DNA of 64,000 nucleotides from UBA1351 sp963677625. GTDB taxonomy: Bacteria; Bacillota; Clostridia; Lachnospirales; Vallitaleaceae. Positions 52,738-64,000 of the stretch are shown one piece after another (position 1 is the stretch's first letter; every line of letters begins with the position of its first letter). The stretch spans positions 806,001-870,000 of the forward strand of contig CAXXSW010000007.1 in the NCBI GenBank assembly GCA_963677625.2. Direction: 5' to 3'. The translations under genes were made by a program, and so were the position numbers. The notes under the pieces are model-generated. The model saw nothing but the letters and a program-made list of their open reading frames with translations. It had not been told where the DNA came from and did not search any database.

Positions 52738-55644
52738 TTGATTGAGTGTAAAACAAAGATAGAGCAGAAGAAATATAGAAAAAAAAGCCTTAAGGCTAGG
52801 GTGAAACGACTACTTAGGATTAATAACGGTATCACAGTTATCAGTGTACTTATTTTGATGCTATTTGCAACTATGGTTATTGTTAGTATCGTATCCAATG
52901 GTTTTTCACAAGTAACAGCAAACTTGATTGCTGCAAATGTCTCAGATAACTATCAGGAGTCTGAAGAAATGTATCAGATGAATGACAACCTTCATGCTAT
53001 GTCTAATGATGAAAAAAAGACATTGGGACTTAAAATGATTAATATTGATGGTAAGAAGTATCTTGACAGTACGAAAGTCGTTATACTAGGCGAGGAACAC
53101 AGTATATTTGAATATGAAGTTACTGTTGGTGGGTCTGAGATATACAATTCCTTTACAGAAACCAATGAGGATATGATGCTTGAAGTTTATGATAAGACAA
53201 TGGATGATTATAAGAATTTTTCATCTTCTGCTCCCATTGTTGATCTTGAAGGAAATGAAGTCGGCACCATTATGGTTTATATCAGTCCTTTTATTTTAGC
53301 TCTTGTATTTGGACTTTCTCTTGCAATTGGTATAGGTGTATTTTTCTTTAATCTATTTTTCTCATCATTAATATCCTCGATCATGTCAAAAGCTGTATCA
53401 AGGCCTCTTGAAGTATTGGCGAAACAAATAGAAGGCTTGGCTAGTGACGATCTTGAAGATGCTTTTAATGTCGTACTTGAGGTTAAACGTCCGGTTTCTG
53501 AAGTCGTTAGTCTTAAAGATTCTACTAATAAGATTATGCAAAAGATAGCTGAATATTATGAAATCACTACAGCTCAAAATGAAGAACTTTTGGCCCAGCG
53601 GGATGAATTGGAATCTCAAAATGACCAGCTTCAAACTACTGGTCATACCCTTCAGTCTATGAATAATGCATATCTCAGTCGTACCATGAAGTTGCAAAAT
53701 CTATTGGACAATGTAGGGCAGGGCTTTATGACTTTTGGTCAAGACCTTAAGATTAATTCTGAATATAGTCTTACATGTGTAGACATGTTATGTGAATATG
53801 GTGAACGTGAAGATTTGGCAGGTAAAAAGGTTACAGACTATGTATTTGATGAACCTGACCAAAAAGAGTTTATAGACTCACTCTTGATAAAAATTATAAA
53901 TGGAAGTGAAAATGAGCGTGAGCTTTTTATGCCCCTTCTACCGGAAGAAGTTGAACTTCATGGGAAAATACATAGGATCGAGTATAAATTGGTTACAGAC
54001 GAACAAAATCGTGATCTTATTATGCTTATTTTGACTGATATAACTGAAACTAGAGATCTTGAAAGTCAGATGATGGCAGAACGAGATATGCTTCAGATGA
54101 TTGTAAAGGTTCTTCTTAATAGAGATGACTTTCTTTCTATATACAATGATTTTCTAGTGGATATGAATCGGTTTTTTAATTATATTGAAGACGAAGAGTA
54201 TGATGATATACTTCGTAAAATTCATACTTATAAAGGAGTTTTTTCCCAATATTATATGAGCAATATTTCAGATACTCTTAATAAGCTAGAAGATGAAATA
54301 TATGAAGCGGGGACTATGGACTACATTCGACAGGTAGAACGAAGTAGGGTTTTTGACGCTCTTAATAAGGACATTGATAATATTAAGCGATATACAAGTG
54401 AAGATATTCTTGAAGAAAATGGCTTGTATGCCGTTAAAGAAGAGAAGATTATTGAGATAGAACAGAAAATAAAGAGTATCCTTCCAGCTACAGAATTTAA
54501 CAAGGTTATTCCAATTATTAAAAGTATCAGGTATAAATCTGTTAAAGAAGGTCTAAGGCAGTATCCTGATTATGTAACGAAGCTTAGTGAGAGAATGGAG
54601 AAATCAGTACTTCCATTTGAAATACAAGGTGATGATATATTTGTCGACTTTGATGTATATCAAAATCTTTTTAAGAATATGGTCCATTTATTTAGAAATG
54701 CTGTTGACCATGGAATAGAAACAGAAGATGAGCGGATGGAAACAGGAAAAAGTCAAGCAGCTACTATTTCCTGTCAGGTGAAGAGGCAGAATAATGAATG
54801 CTTTGAGATTGTCATTCAAGATGATGGTAGGGGAATTGACTTGAATGTAATAAAAGCGTTAGCTCTTAAAAAAGGATTGATTCAAGAAAAAGATATGGAC
54901 ATGATGGGTGAAAGTGATCTACTTAATCTGATATTCCAGCAAAAGCTTTCAACTAAGAATGAAGCAAGTGTAATATCAGGACGAGGTGTCGGGTTGGCCT
55001 CCGTTAAAGACCAGGTAGAGAGCTTAGGAGGTAGCATTAAAGTAAAAACGGACATTGGAAATGGAACGACTTTTATTCTCTCTCTTCCCATATTACAGGG
55101 GACAGACATTATTTTCTTTGAGCCAGATCAATTTATTGATCATATTGATCAGGTTGCATTAGGCTATATGGAAGGTCATAATATCAATTTCGAGAATAGT
55201 GAGAGAACCCTAGAGGATAAGATTGTCGTACACCGAGTTAGTTCTCTCATTAATATCAAAGGTTCTTTGGATGGACTTTTGGTTGTAAGTACCAATGAAA
55301 GTCTAAGCAAGAAATTGGTAGAAGCTTTCATTATTGGTGGTGTTAGTCAAGAAGAGGTGGAAGAATATTATGAAGATGTTCTAGGTGAGATTACCAATAC
55401 CATTTTAGGTAATGTTTTGGGTTCGTTGGAGGAAGATGGTATATACTTGACTATGGGTGTACCGGTAATATTATCTAACAGAAATGCCTATATTAAATAC
55501 AGTAATAGGCAGATATATAGTATTAAATATTATTCAGGAGATGATATCATTACCTTCAGTATTTTGATGACAGAAAACATAAATCTAAACCAGGATTTAT
55601 CTTTTGAAGATACCAGTCTGTTTTTTGACAAGGAGGAAGAATAA
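52738..55644 (+). CDS. Membrane CheA-like kinase with Hpt and C-terminal CheX-like phosphatase domain
   Basis: 968 residues from the TTG at 52738 (AGAGG 7 bases upstream). In order: helix 1 (about 32-54), an outer sensor region of about 125 residues, helix 2 (181-212), a HAMP-like stretch and coiled coil to 310, a PAS-like domain (318-430), an Hpt domain with phospho-acceptor His496 in IHTYKG, then a CheA-type ATPase domain with Asn654 in FRNAVDHGIE, DDGRGID and GRGVGLASV. Residues 790-968 resemble CheX: IKGSLDGLLVVST, and GEITN with Glu884 and Asn887 as the ExxN catalytic pair of CheC/CheX phosphatases. Kinase and phosphatase would thus be on one chain. No P2, CheW-like P5 or receiver domain is seen. 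The receiver gene starts immediately after the stop. Confidence 0.85.
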   Translation: MIECKTKIEQKKYRKKSLKARVKRLLRINNGITVISVLILMLFATMVIVSIVSNGFSQVTANLIAANVSDNYQESEEMYQMNDNLHAMSNDEKKTLGLKMINIDGKKYLDSTKVVILGEEHSIFEYEVTVGGSEIYNSFTETNEDMMLEVYDKTMDDYKNFSSSAPIVDLEGNEVGTIMVYISPFILALVFGLSLAIGIGVFFFNLFFSSLISSIMSKAVSRPLEVLAKQIEGLASDDLEDAFNVVLEVKRPVSEVVSLKDSTNKIMQKIAEYYEITTAQNEELLAQRDELESQNDQLQTTGHTLQSMNNAYLSRTMKLQNLLDNVGQGFMTFGQDLKINSEYSLTCVDMLCEYGEREDLAGKKVTDYVFDEPDQKEFIDSLLIKIINGSENERELFMPLLPEEVELHGKIHRIEYKLVTDEQNRDLIMLILTDITETRDLESQMMAERDMLQMIVKVLLNRDDFLSIYNDFLVDMNRFFNYIEDEEYDDILRKIHTYKGVFSQYYMSNISDTLNKLEDEIYEAGTMDYIRQVERSRVFDALNKDIDNIKRYTSEDILEENGLYAVKEEKIIEIEQKIKSILPATEFNKVIPIIKSIRYKSVKEGLRQYPDYVTKLSERMEKSVLPFEIQGDDIFVDFDVYQNLFKNMVHLFRNAVDHGIETEDERMETGKSQAATISCQVKRQNNECFEIVIQDDGRGIDLNVIKALALKKGLIQEKDMDMMGESDLLNLIFQQKLSTKNEASVISGRGVGLASVKDQVESLGGSIKVKTDIGNGTTFILSLPILQGTDIIFFEPDQFIDHIDQVALGYMEGHNINFENSERTLEDKIVVHRVSSLINIKGSLDGLLVVSTNESLSKKLVEAFIIGGVSQEEVEEYYEDVLGEITNTILGNVLGSLEEDGIYLTMGVPVILSNRNAYIKYSNRQIYSIKYYSGDDIITFSILMTENINLNQDLSFEDTSLFFDKEEE

Positions 55645-56325
55645 ATGGCACGAGTACTTGTTGTAGATGATTCAATTGTAATGAGAAAAAATCTGATTAC
55701 TATACTAGAAGATGATGGTCATCAGGTAGTTGGAGAGGCCAGTAATGGGCGTCAGGCTGTTACTCAATATGAAGAATTGGAACCAGACCTTGTCACCATG
55801 GATATATCAATGCCTATTATGAGTGGTGTTGAAGCTGTTCGAAAAATAATTAATAAATCCCCAGAAGCCAAGATAATCATGATTAGTGCTGTCAATCAAA
55901 AGAAAATGGTTTTTAACGCTATCAACTCAGGGGCTAAACATTATATAATCAAACCTATAGACGGTAAAAAGGTTATTAGTGTTGTCAATGAAGTCCTTCA
56001 GATGGAAAAAGAAGAGTCAAAAGAAGAAGTAGTGGAAGAATCCAATTGCAAGCAGGGATTTGAAATAAACAACGTTAATGGATCCTTTATCATTACTTTT
56101 AATAGTGATTTAGATAAGTCAGACCATAAACTTCTTAATATGGCAATTCGAGGTATTCTCTTTATTAAGCCTTTGAAAGTTGAGTTTAATTTTGATGCAT
56201 TGGAAGATATCAGTCTGGAAGTGCTAAGTCCTATTTTATCATTGGCAAAAGAAATTGAAGATCATGAAGGTGTTGTTACCTATGTTAGTCAGATTTCTGG
56301 ATTAAAAGATAAACTTCCTGACTAG
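55645..56325 (+). CDS. CheY-like response regulator with STAS-like C-terminal domain
   Basis: 226 residues. The receiver (1-118) has D8-D9, phospho-acceptor Asp53 in TMDISMP, Ser81 in MISAVNQ and Lys103 in IIKPID. An acidic linker (EKEESKEEVVEE) leads to a domain of about 90 residues (134-226) with the strand-helix pattern of STAS proteins: GSFIITFNSDLDKSDHKLL, then KVEFNFDALEDISLEVLSPI and EGVVTYVSQISG. There is no DNA-binding domain, so output is probably by protein contact, as in anti-sigma antagonist or stressosome-like systems. It is the natural substrate of the upstream kinase and its CheX-like domain. The STAS call is by pattern only. Confidence 0.85.
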   Translation: MARVLVVDDSIVMRKNLITILEDDGHQVVGEASNGRQAVTQYEELEPDLVTMDISMPIMSGVEAVRKIINKSPEAKIIMISAVNQKKMVFNAINSGAKHYIIKPIDGKKVISVVNEVLQMEKEESKEEVVEESNCKQGFEINNVNGSFIITFNSDLDKSDHKLLNMAIRGILFIKPLKVEFNFDALEDISLEVLSPILSLAKEIEDHEGVVTYVSQISGLKDKLPD

Positions 56326-56446
56326 TGGTATAAATCAAATATAAAAGTGAAACAAAAGAAAAATGAGTCAAAAAGTATGAGTTAAAAGAAATTGGATCAA
56401 ATTCAAATGAAATGGGTATATCGACCAAGTAAAATAAGGAGGAAGT

Positions 56447-57943
56447 ATGAAACCTCTCGTATATGTAATTACCAAAGATGAAGTATTTCGTAAAAGAATG
56501 ATAGATTGTCTAAATCAAGACAGTGAACTTAAGTTTATAACTAAATCTGATTTACTTATGGAGCTTTATAATAAGACGCCAAACTGTATCCTATTATCAG
56601 ACGATGAACTTGATGAAAATAGTATTGCTTTAATAGATTCGACCATGAGTCTAGAATATGTTCCGACTATATGTGTTTCTTTGATTAATGAAGAATGGAA
56701 GCAAATTAAAAGACTGGATTATGCTACATATATAGGAAAGAATAATATTGAAAGTGTACTACCCTTTTTAGTAGAACAAAGTCTACATTTTTCTAAGAGA
56801 TATCAAGATTTACATACGTCTGTAGATACTTATGACATACTGAATGATGAGATAAAGGAATTGATGAAGCAAACAATAGAAATGGTTGAGCATGCTCCTC
56901 ATAATCCACTTTTTTCCTTTATGCAGTCTGTTTATGAGTATAATGATTTTTTGGATAACTCGCCAAGCCTCCTTTGGATAGTACAAAAAAGTGATAATGA
57001 GTTCGAAGCGATTTGTCTAGATTTTACTAAAGATAAGATATCAAAATCTATAGAGTTTACTGATGAAAGTTTTAGCTTCAACGTATTTAAAGAAACTGGA
57101 TATATTAAAAATGAGGATGTGAATGAACTATCGGATATTATTGATTTCAATCAGTTAATGCCTGAAGTTATATTGAATCAGTCTCCTAAAATGGAAAATG
57201 TAGCTTGTTATGCCATGAATGATGTTATGCTGATTGCTCTTAATTTTCATAAATCTATAGCTCAGAGAGATCTTAATATTTTAAAAGCAGTTACCATTAA
57301 ACTGGATCTTTTATATAATGTAGTAACGAATTTCACAGAACTTCAGGACTCTTTTATCTATACCATGAATGCTCTAGCTAGAGCTGCTGAAGGTAAGGAT
57401 GACGTAACCGGCCATCACATCAAACGGGTTAATGTTTTTTCAAGACTGGTTGCTGAAGAAATTGGAGTCGATGAACAATTTATAAAAGAAATTGAAGTAG
57501 CTGCCCAAATGCATGATGTAGGAAAAATATTTGTTCCGGAAGCTATTTTAAATAAGAAGGGCAAGTTAACGGATGAAGAATTTACCATAATGAAAGAACA
57601 TACGATTCAGGGTGCAGTTATTATTGGGGAATCCAAGAATCTTACGATGGCAGCAGAAATCGCTAGACATCATCATGAAAAATATGATGGTTCAGGTTAT
57701 CCAGATCATCTTGTAGGAGAGGCAATACCATTATCAGCTAGAATTGTAGCCTTAGCAGATATATATGATGCCTTAAGAAGTCCAAGATCATATAAACCAG
57801 GTTTTACCCACAAAGAAACTTATGATATTATTGTCCATGGTGATGGACGCGTGGAGCCCTATCATTTTGATCCGAATGTATTAGAGGCTTTTATTAAGAG
57901 GCATGAAGAATTTGACATGATTTATAATACATATGCTGATTAA
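56447..57943 (+). CDS. HD-GYP domain protein with degenerate receiver (c-di-GMP phosphodiesterase candidate)
   Basis: 498 residues. Residues 1-115 look like a receiver fold without the acidic pocket (VYVITKDEVFRKRM at the start, LLSDDELDE at the usual aspartate site). The middle (about 150-300) is possibly GAF-like. The C-terminal HD-GYP domain is complete: HHIKRVNVFSRLVAEEIG, the HD pair His356-Asp357 in MHDVGKI, HHHEKYDGSGYP with Gly417-Tyr418-Pro419, and ALADIYDALRSPRSYK. Such enzymes cleave c-di-GMP. GGAGG lies 5 bases before the ATG and the gene follows the receiver-STAS gene after 121 bases. It would link the upstream kinase to second-messenger control; this is inferred from position. 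Confidence 0.88.
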   Translation: MKPLVYVITKDEVFRKRMIDCLNQDSELKFITKSDLLMELYNKTPNCILLSDDELDENSIALIDSTMSLEYVPTICVSLINEEWKQIKRLDYATYIGKNNIESVLPFLVEQSLHFSKRYQDLHTSVDTYDILNDEIKELMKQTIEMVEHAPHNPLFSFMQSVYEYNDFLDNSPSLLWIVQKSDNEFEAICLDFTKDKISKSIEFTDESFSFNVFKETGYIKNEDVNELSDIIDFNQLMPEVILNQSPKMENVACYAMNDVMLIALNFHKSIAQRDLNILKAVTIKLDLLYNVVTNFTELQDSFIYTMNALARAAEGKDDVTGHHIKRVNVFSRLVAEEIGVDEQFIKEIEVAAQMHDVGKIFVPEAILNKKGKLTDEEFTIMKEHTIQGAVIIGESKNLTMAAEIARHHHEKYDGSGYPDHLVGEAIPLSARIVALADIYDALRSPRSYKPGFTHKETYDIIVHGDGRVEPYHFDPNVLEAFIKRHEEFDMIYNTYAD

Positions 57944-58144
57944 AATAAATATGTTACTGTGATTTTTCTTAATTACAAATCTAGTGAATTGAATAAATCT
58001 GAGTTCTATATATATAATAGAAAAAGAAAAAAAGAAAAGAGAAATAATGAGGCCCTATATATAGATAGAATTATATCTAAATATCTATATGTAGTGGTCG
58101 AAATCTTTCCTGAAAAATAAAGAAAAATTAGTTGTGAAAAGTAG

Positions 58145-58173
58145 TTGACATTGCCTGTAAGCTTTAGTATAAT
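58145..58173 (+). promoter_or_regulatory. Consensus promoter of tRNA-Ser and rRNA operon
   Basis: TTGACA and TATAAT with exactly 17 bases between them, a perfect sigma-A consensus, about 90 bases before the tRNA. The stretch 57944-58144 shows only AT-rich sequence. Confidence 0.9.
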
Positions 58174-58265
58174 GATTCTTGCGCTGAAAAACGCATATGA
58201 ATATGGATTTAGATTATTTAGTCATATACATAGATGATAAGTAAGAAATTTTTACATAAGTCTTT

Positions 58266-58354
58266 GGAGAAGTACTCAAGTGGCTGAAGAGGTGCCCCTG
58301 CTAAGGGTATAGGTCGTTAATAGCGGCGCGAGGGTTCAAATCCCTCCTTCTCCG
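58266..58354 (+). tRNA. tRNA-Ser (GCT)
   Basis: 89 bases with a long variable arm, as in class II serine tRNAs. The acceptor GGAGAAG pairs with CTTCTCC, discriminator G, T-loop GTTCAAATC and anticodon loop CTGCTAA giving GCT for AGC/AGU codons. CCA is not encoded. It precedes the 16S gene by about 360 bases. Confidence 0.97.
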
Positions 58355-58415
58355 TTAGCGAATGAAGCAGTTAAATAAGTTTCAAAAAGTTTTTTGAAAA
58401 ACTTTGAAAAAAGTG

Positions 58416-58444
58416 TTGACAAACAAAAAGAAACTTGATATACT
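58416..58444 (+). promoter_or_regulatory. Second promoter of the rRNA operon
   Basis: TTGACA and TATACT with a 17-base spacer between tRNA-Ser and 16S. It would allow rRNA synthesis independent of the tRNA promoter. Confidence 0.85.
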
Positions 58445-58521
58445 ATCATTCGTTGCTCTACAAGAGAGCGCAACACAAAACAATTGCAAAGCCAGTATTT
58501 TCAAGGGGTTGAGCGATTGAT

Positions 58522-58555
58522 AAGAACATTGATAATTGAATAGTGAAGTAAACCT
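58522..58555 (+). repeat. Left arm of the 16S processing stem, with leader box
   Basis: Bases 58525-58555 are complementary, with a few mismatches, to 60373-60404 after the 16S gene, so they can form the RNase III stem of about 30 bp. The 21-mer at 58522-58542 recurs with two changes at 60715-60735 before 23S. Confidence 0.8.
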
Positions 58556-58716
58556 AGAATAAAACATACCCGTTTTATTCAACAGTATCATATAAATATG
58601 ATACCCAGAAAATTCTTTTTGAATTTAGCAACGCGAACTTGAAAGAGAGATCTTTCTTGGAAACGAAGCTAGTGTAAATCGAGCGAGAGAAGAGAAATCT
58701 TCTTGGACAAACTTTT

Positions 58717-60249
<1,533 letters not shown>

Positions 60250-60372
60250 AAGAGCTTAACATACGTGTTAAGTGCAAAGTGAGCAAGACTCACAGTCATG
60301 ACAATGACTTAAAACTCGATGTCGTCTTATGGACGTAAAAGGAAGCATAGCTTCAACCTCGATACACTCTGG

Positions 60373-60404
60373 AGGTTTTACTTCACTATTGAATAATCAA
60401 TGTT
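60373..60404 (+). repeat. Right arm of the 16S processing stem
   Basis: AGGTTTTACTTCACTATTGA and the following bases pair with 58525-58555. The stem closes before the 5S gene, so 5S is outside the 16S precursor. Confidence 0.8.
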
Positions 60405-60441
60405 TACGAACATGATTAAAAAATTAAATACATCACACATT

Positions 60442-60558
60442 TTTGGTGGCGATGCGTCCTTGGGAAACACCCGTTCTCATACCGAACACGATGGTTAAGC
60501 CTTGGACGGCCGATGATACTTGGTTGGAGACGACCTGGGAAAGTAGGTGGCTGCCATT
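60442..60558 (+). rRNA. 5S ribosomal RNA between 16S and 23S
   Basis: About 117 bases. The terminal stem TGGTGGC/GCTGCCA, the loop with ACCCGTTCTCATACCGAAC, and GGTTAAGCC and GAAAGTAGGTGGCTGCC are typical 5S sequence. Its place directly after 16S, before tRNA-Ala and 23S, differs from the standard 16S-23S-5S order. Confidence 0.95.
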
Positions 60559-60564
60559 TTAAAT

Positions 60565-60637
60565 GGGGGTATAGCTCAGTTGGGAGAGCACCTGCCTTGC
60601 AAGCAGGGGGTCAGGAGTTCGAATCTCCTTATCTCCA
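60565..60637 (+). tRNA. tRNA-Ala (TGC)
   Basis: 73 bases. Acceptor GGGGGTA with TATCTCC (two G-U pairs), discriminator A, D-loop AGCTCAGTTGGGAGAGC, anticodon loop CTTGCAA giving TGC and T-loop GTTCGAATC. CCA is not encoded. It follows 5S by 6 bases, in the usual class of spacer tRNA but after 5S. Confidence 0.97.
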
Positions 60638-60714
60638 TTCAGTATCTAATGATACTGTATGACATTTAAGTCAAGACATAATATGCGATCAAAGCTACGG
60701 CGATGATAGCAGAC

Positions 60715-60735
60715 AAGAACATTGACAACTGAATA
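60715..60735 (+). repeat. Leader box before 23S, copy of that before 16S
   Basis: AAGAACATTGACAACTGAAT and one more base match 58522-58542 with two changes. Such boxes before both large rRNAs belong to processing stems; the partner for this copy is not seen in the window and should lie beyond 64000. Confidence 0.65.
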
Positions 60736-60990
60736 AAGTCAGATATATATATAGATTCTCCAGGATCCAATATATATCAAACCTATTAAATATCTGTATT
60801 TTAAATGAATTAGCCGATTCATAAAATACCGAAATAGATCATTATGAAAATAATACATCTGTTTCACTACGTAATCAGTTATCGTGATTGATTACCAGAT
60901 ACAAACCAAGGAGTGTAAAGATATCGTCGCGGTATGTTTACACGAAAGCCAGTTACTAGAGATAGTAACAAGTAATACATAACCAAATGT

Positions 60991-61006
60991 ATTATACTCT
61001 AAAAGC
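60991..61006 (+). repeat. Left arm of the 23S processing stem
   Basis: ATTATACTCTAAAAGC is the exact reverse complement of 63939-63954. Together they form a 16-bp stem around 23S. Confidence 0.85.
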
Positions 61007-61010
61007 AAAA

Positions 61011-63903
<2,893 letters not shown>

Positions 63904-63938
63904 AAGAAAGGAGAAGTCAGGTAACTGATTTTTCCCAA

Positions 63939-63954
63939 GCTTTTAGAGTATAAT
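63939..63954 (+). repeat. Right arm of the 23S processing stem
   Basis: GCTTTTAGAGTATAAT pairs with 60991-61006 without mismatch. The sequence after it to 64000 shows a small TTTAC/GTAAA hairpin but no gene. Confidence 0.85.
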
Positions 63955-64000
63955 AGATTTAGGTTATTTGATGGTTTACACTTGGTAAACGATAGGTTGA

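Overview
The window covers the replication origin of a low-GC, anaerobic Firmicute of class Clostridia. The evidence is the gene order rpmH-dnaA-dnaN-yaaA-recF-gyrB-gyrA, Soj/Spo0J plus a Noc-like protein, DegS/DegU, a class I two-subunit fumarase, an oxygen-sensitive glycyl radical enzyme and a clostridial-type 16S rRNA. A Lachnospirales/Vallitaleaceae-like host is my best guess, from gene content and 16S character only. No transposase, integrase, prophage or CRISPR array was seen.

Layout. The origin lies at about 31.98-33.98 kb. Almost everything left of it is on the minus strand and almost everything right of it is on the plus strand, so genes run with the forks. Exceptions are an ArsR-like gene (16.5 kb) and an alpha/beta hydrolase (22.6 kb). 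Left arm, reading away from the origin: rpmH, rnpA, yidD, yidC, jag, mnmE, mnmG, rsmG, noc, a GNAT gene, the hydrolase, degS-degU, parA-parB with two parS sites, a DUF4446 gene, a HAD phosphatase, rsmA, gdpP-rplI-dnaB, a compact Tad/Flp pilus operon (10.9-5.5 kb), an ABC-transporter ATPase next to a possible permease remnant, and a two-component locus with one complete histidine kinase, one kinase lacking its ATPase domain and a NarL-type regulator, with repeated LiaR/VraR-like operator sequences.

Right arm: dnaN to gyrA, a secreted CAP-like/SLH protein, fumarase alpha and beta, a small membrane protein, a BMP-family (nucleoside) lipoprotein, a YjjI-type glycyl radical enzyme with its YjjW-type activase, and the ATPase and two permeases of the BMP transporter. 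The enzyme pair thus sits inside the nucleoside-uptake locus. Next is a signalling locus: a membrane kinase combining HAMP-like, PAS, Hpt and CheA-like ATPase regions with a C-terminal CheX-like phosphatase domain, then a CheY-like receiver with a STAS-like tail, then a pseudo-receiver/HD-GYP protein. The window ends with tRNA-Ser(GCT) and an rRNA operon in the unusual order 16S-5S-tRNA-Ala(TGC)-23S.

The best candidates for undescribed biology are the CheA/CheX fusion with its STAS receiver and HD-GYP partner, the glycyl radical enzyme within the nucleoside transporter locus, and the kinase without an ATPase domain beside a full kinase. Stretches above 300 bases without genes: 16081-16455 (one promoter), 22247-22565 (one promoter for degS), 31825-32368 (rpmH promoter and origin), 52347-52737 (hairpins and an extended -10), 57944-58265 (nothing visible until the tRNA promoter at 58145), 58355-58716 (rRNA promoter and leader) and 60638-61010 (rRNA spacer). 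All identities come from reading the sequence; no database search was made.
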